Below, piece by piece: positions 63,788 to 64,000 of a stretch of 64,000 nt of DNA. A model generated the notes under the pieces. The model did not search any database, had not been told where the DNA came from, and saw only the letters and a list, made by a program, of their open reading frames with translations. Origin of the DNA: Stenotrophomonas sp. SAU14A_NAIMI4_8 (GTDB taxonomy: Bacteria; Pseudomonadota; Gammaproteobacteria; Xanthomonadales; Xanthomonadaceae); contig NZ_CP025999.1 in assembly GCF_003086695.1 (NCBI RefSeq), positions 242,320-306,319 of the forward strand, written 5' to 3'. Within the stretch, counting starts at the first letter, position 1. Each line of letters opens with the position of its first letter. A program made the translations under genes and the position numbers.

Positions 63788-64000
63788 CTACGGCACCGCG
63801 ATGTAGCGCTGCCAAAGATGGTTCACCAACTGCATCTGCGGGTCGTACTGGCGCTTGGCTTCAACGAACCGCTGCCACTGCGGGTAGGCGCGGCGGAACT
63901 GTTCGCGGGTGGCATGCGGGCGATAGGGCAGGTAGTAGCTGCCGCCGCAGTCCAGCGCGGCATCGATCAGCGCCCGCGTCCAGCCGGTGGCCAGGGTGTC
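63788..64000 (-). CDS. FAD-linked oxidase, C-terminal fragment (partial)
   Basis: The last 70 codons of a gene cut by the right edge. Visible residues include the C-terminal cap motifs SYYLPYRPHATREQFRRAYP and FVEAKRQYDPQMQLVNHLW, typical of D-arabinono-lactone oxidase / DprE1-like FAD oxidases, where the cap closes the substrate pocket. Exact substrate cannot be told from this part. Confidence 0.75.
   Translation of the reverse strand, partial: DTLATGWTRALIDAALDCGGSYYLPYRPHATREQFRRAYPQWQRFVEAKRQYDPQMQLVNHLWQRYIAVP

Overview
The window looks like chromosome from a Stenotrophomonas (S. maltophilia complex) or a close Xanthomonadaceae relative. The evidence is very high G+C in codon third positions, an oleABCD long-chain olefin locus, a cNMP-GGDEF/nucleotidyl-cyclase pair of the Xanthomonas kind, and dozens of short palindromes ending in GTAG that match the SMAG family of S. 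maltophilia. No rRNA, tRNA, CRISPR, prophage, integrase or insertion sequence was seen. Both edge genes (1-1379 and 63788-64000) are cut by the window. All calls come from reading the sequence; no database search was run.

Layout. 1-4.1 kb: ETF-ubiquinone oxidoreductase, a glutaryl-CoA-type acyl-CoA dehydrogenase, tRNA methyltransferase TrmL and a secreted VQVRP-repeat protein. 4.4-7.7 kb: a double-domain M16 peptidase and a DUF4156 lipoprotein. 7.8-14.5 kb: oleA, then a class II Fic gene, then oleB, an antisense CxxxCxxCC (YkgJ-type) gene, oleC and oleD. 14.6-18.4 kb: DUF1328, D-Ala-D-Ala ligase, ubiJ-ubiB. 18.5-21.6 kb: a four-gene set (deacetylase, glycosyltransferase, acyltransferase, outer-membrane barrel) matching the poorly studied E. 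coli yaiS-yaiP-yaiX-yaiO set. 21.8-31 kb: methyltransferase, TruC, DUF2059, ArfB, acyltransferase, Dcp lipoprotein, signal peptidase, MFS exporter and LysR. 31-35.1 kb: LysR divergent from aceB-aceA (glyoxylate shunt).

35.4-40.6 kb is the most interesting block. A cNMP-binding/GGDEF protein is followed 12 bp later by a class III cyclase-TM-TPR protein. Next come an antisense 102-aa NHLP-leader-like peptide gene and a divergent SagB-like dehydrogenase. I read this as a putative modified-peptide (RiPP) cluster coupled to cyclic-nucleotide signalling. 40.6-46.2 kb: leucine/isovalerate genes (liuD, liuB, liuA) with a divergent TetR. 46.3-52.3 kb: cytochrome c, secreted nuclease, EamA transporter, hydrolase-zapE, DUF2884. 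52.8-56.4 kb: nrdA-nrdB with a structured leader. 56.4-64 kb: LysE exporter, thioesterase, sirtuin, old-yellow-enzyme, LysR/DUF2798 pair, PurU, PncA, QueH and the end of a FAD oxidase.

Repeats are a major theme. SMAG palindromes, mostly paired, sit in many gene gaps and in four cases supply the TAG stop codon of the preceding gene. A second family has polar GGGGTC...GACCCC hairpins whose inner stems vary with compensation. Two intergenic regions are tandemly triplicated (about 121 bp at 11.04 kb, exactly 180 bp at 29.44 kb), and each unit carries the 3' end of a flanking gene. A 77-bp duplication lies at 30.85 kb.
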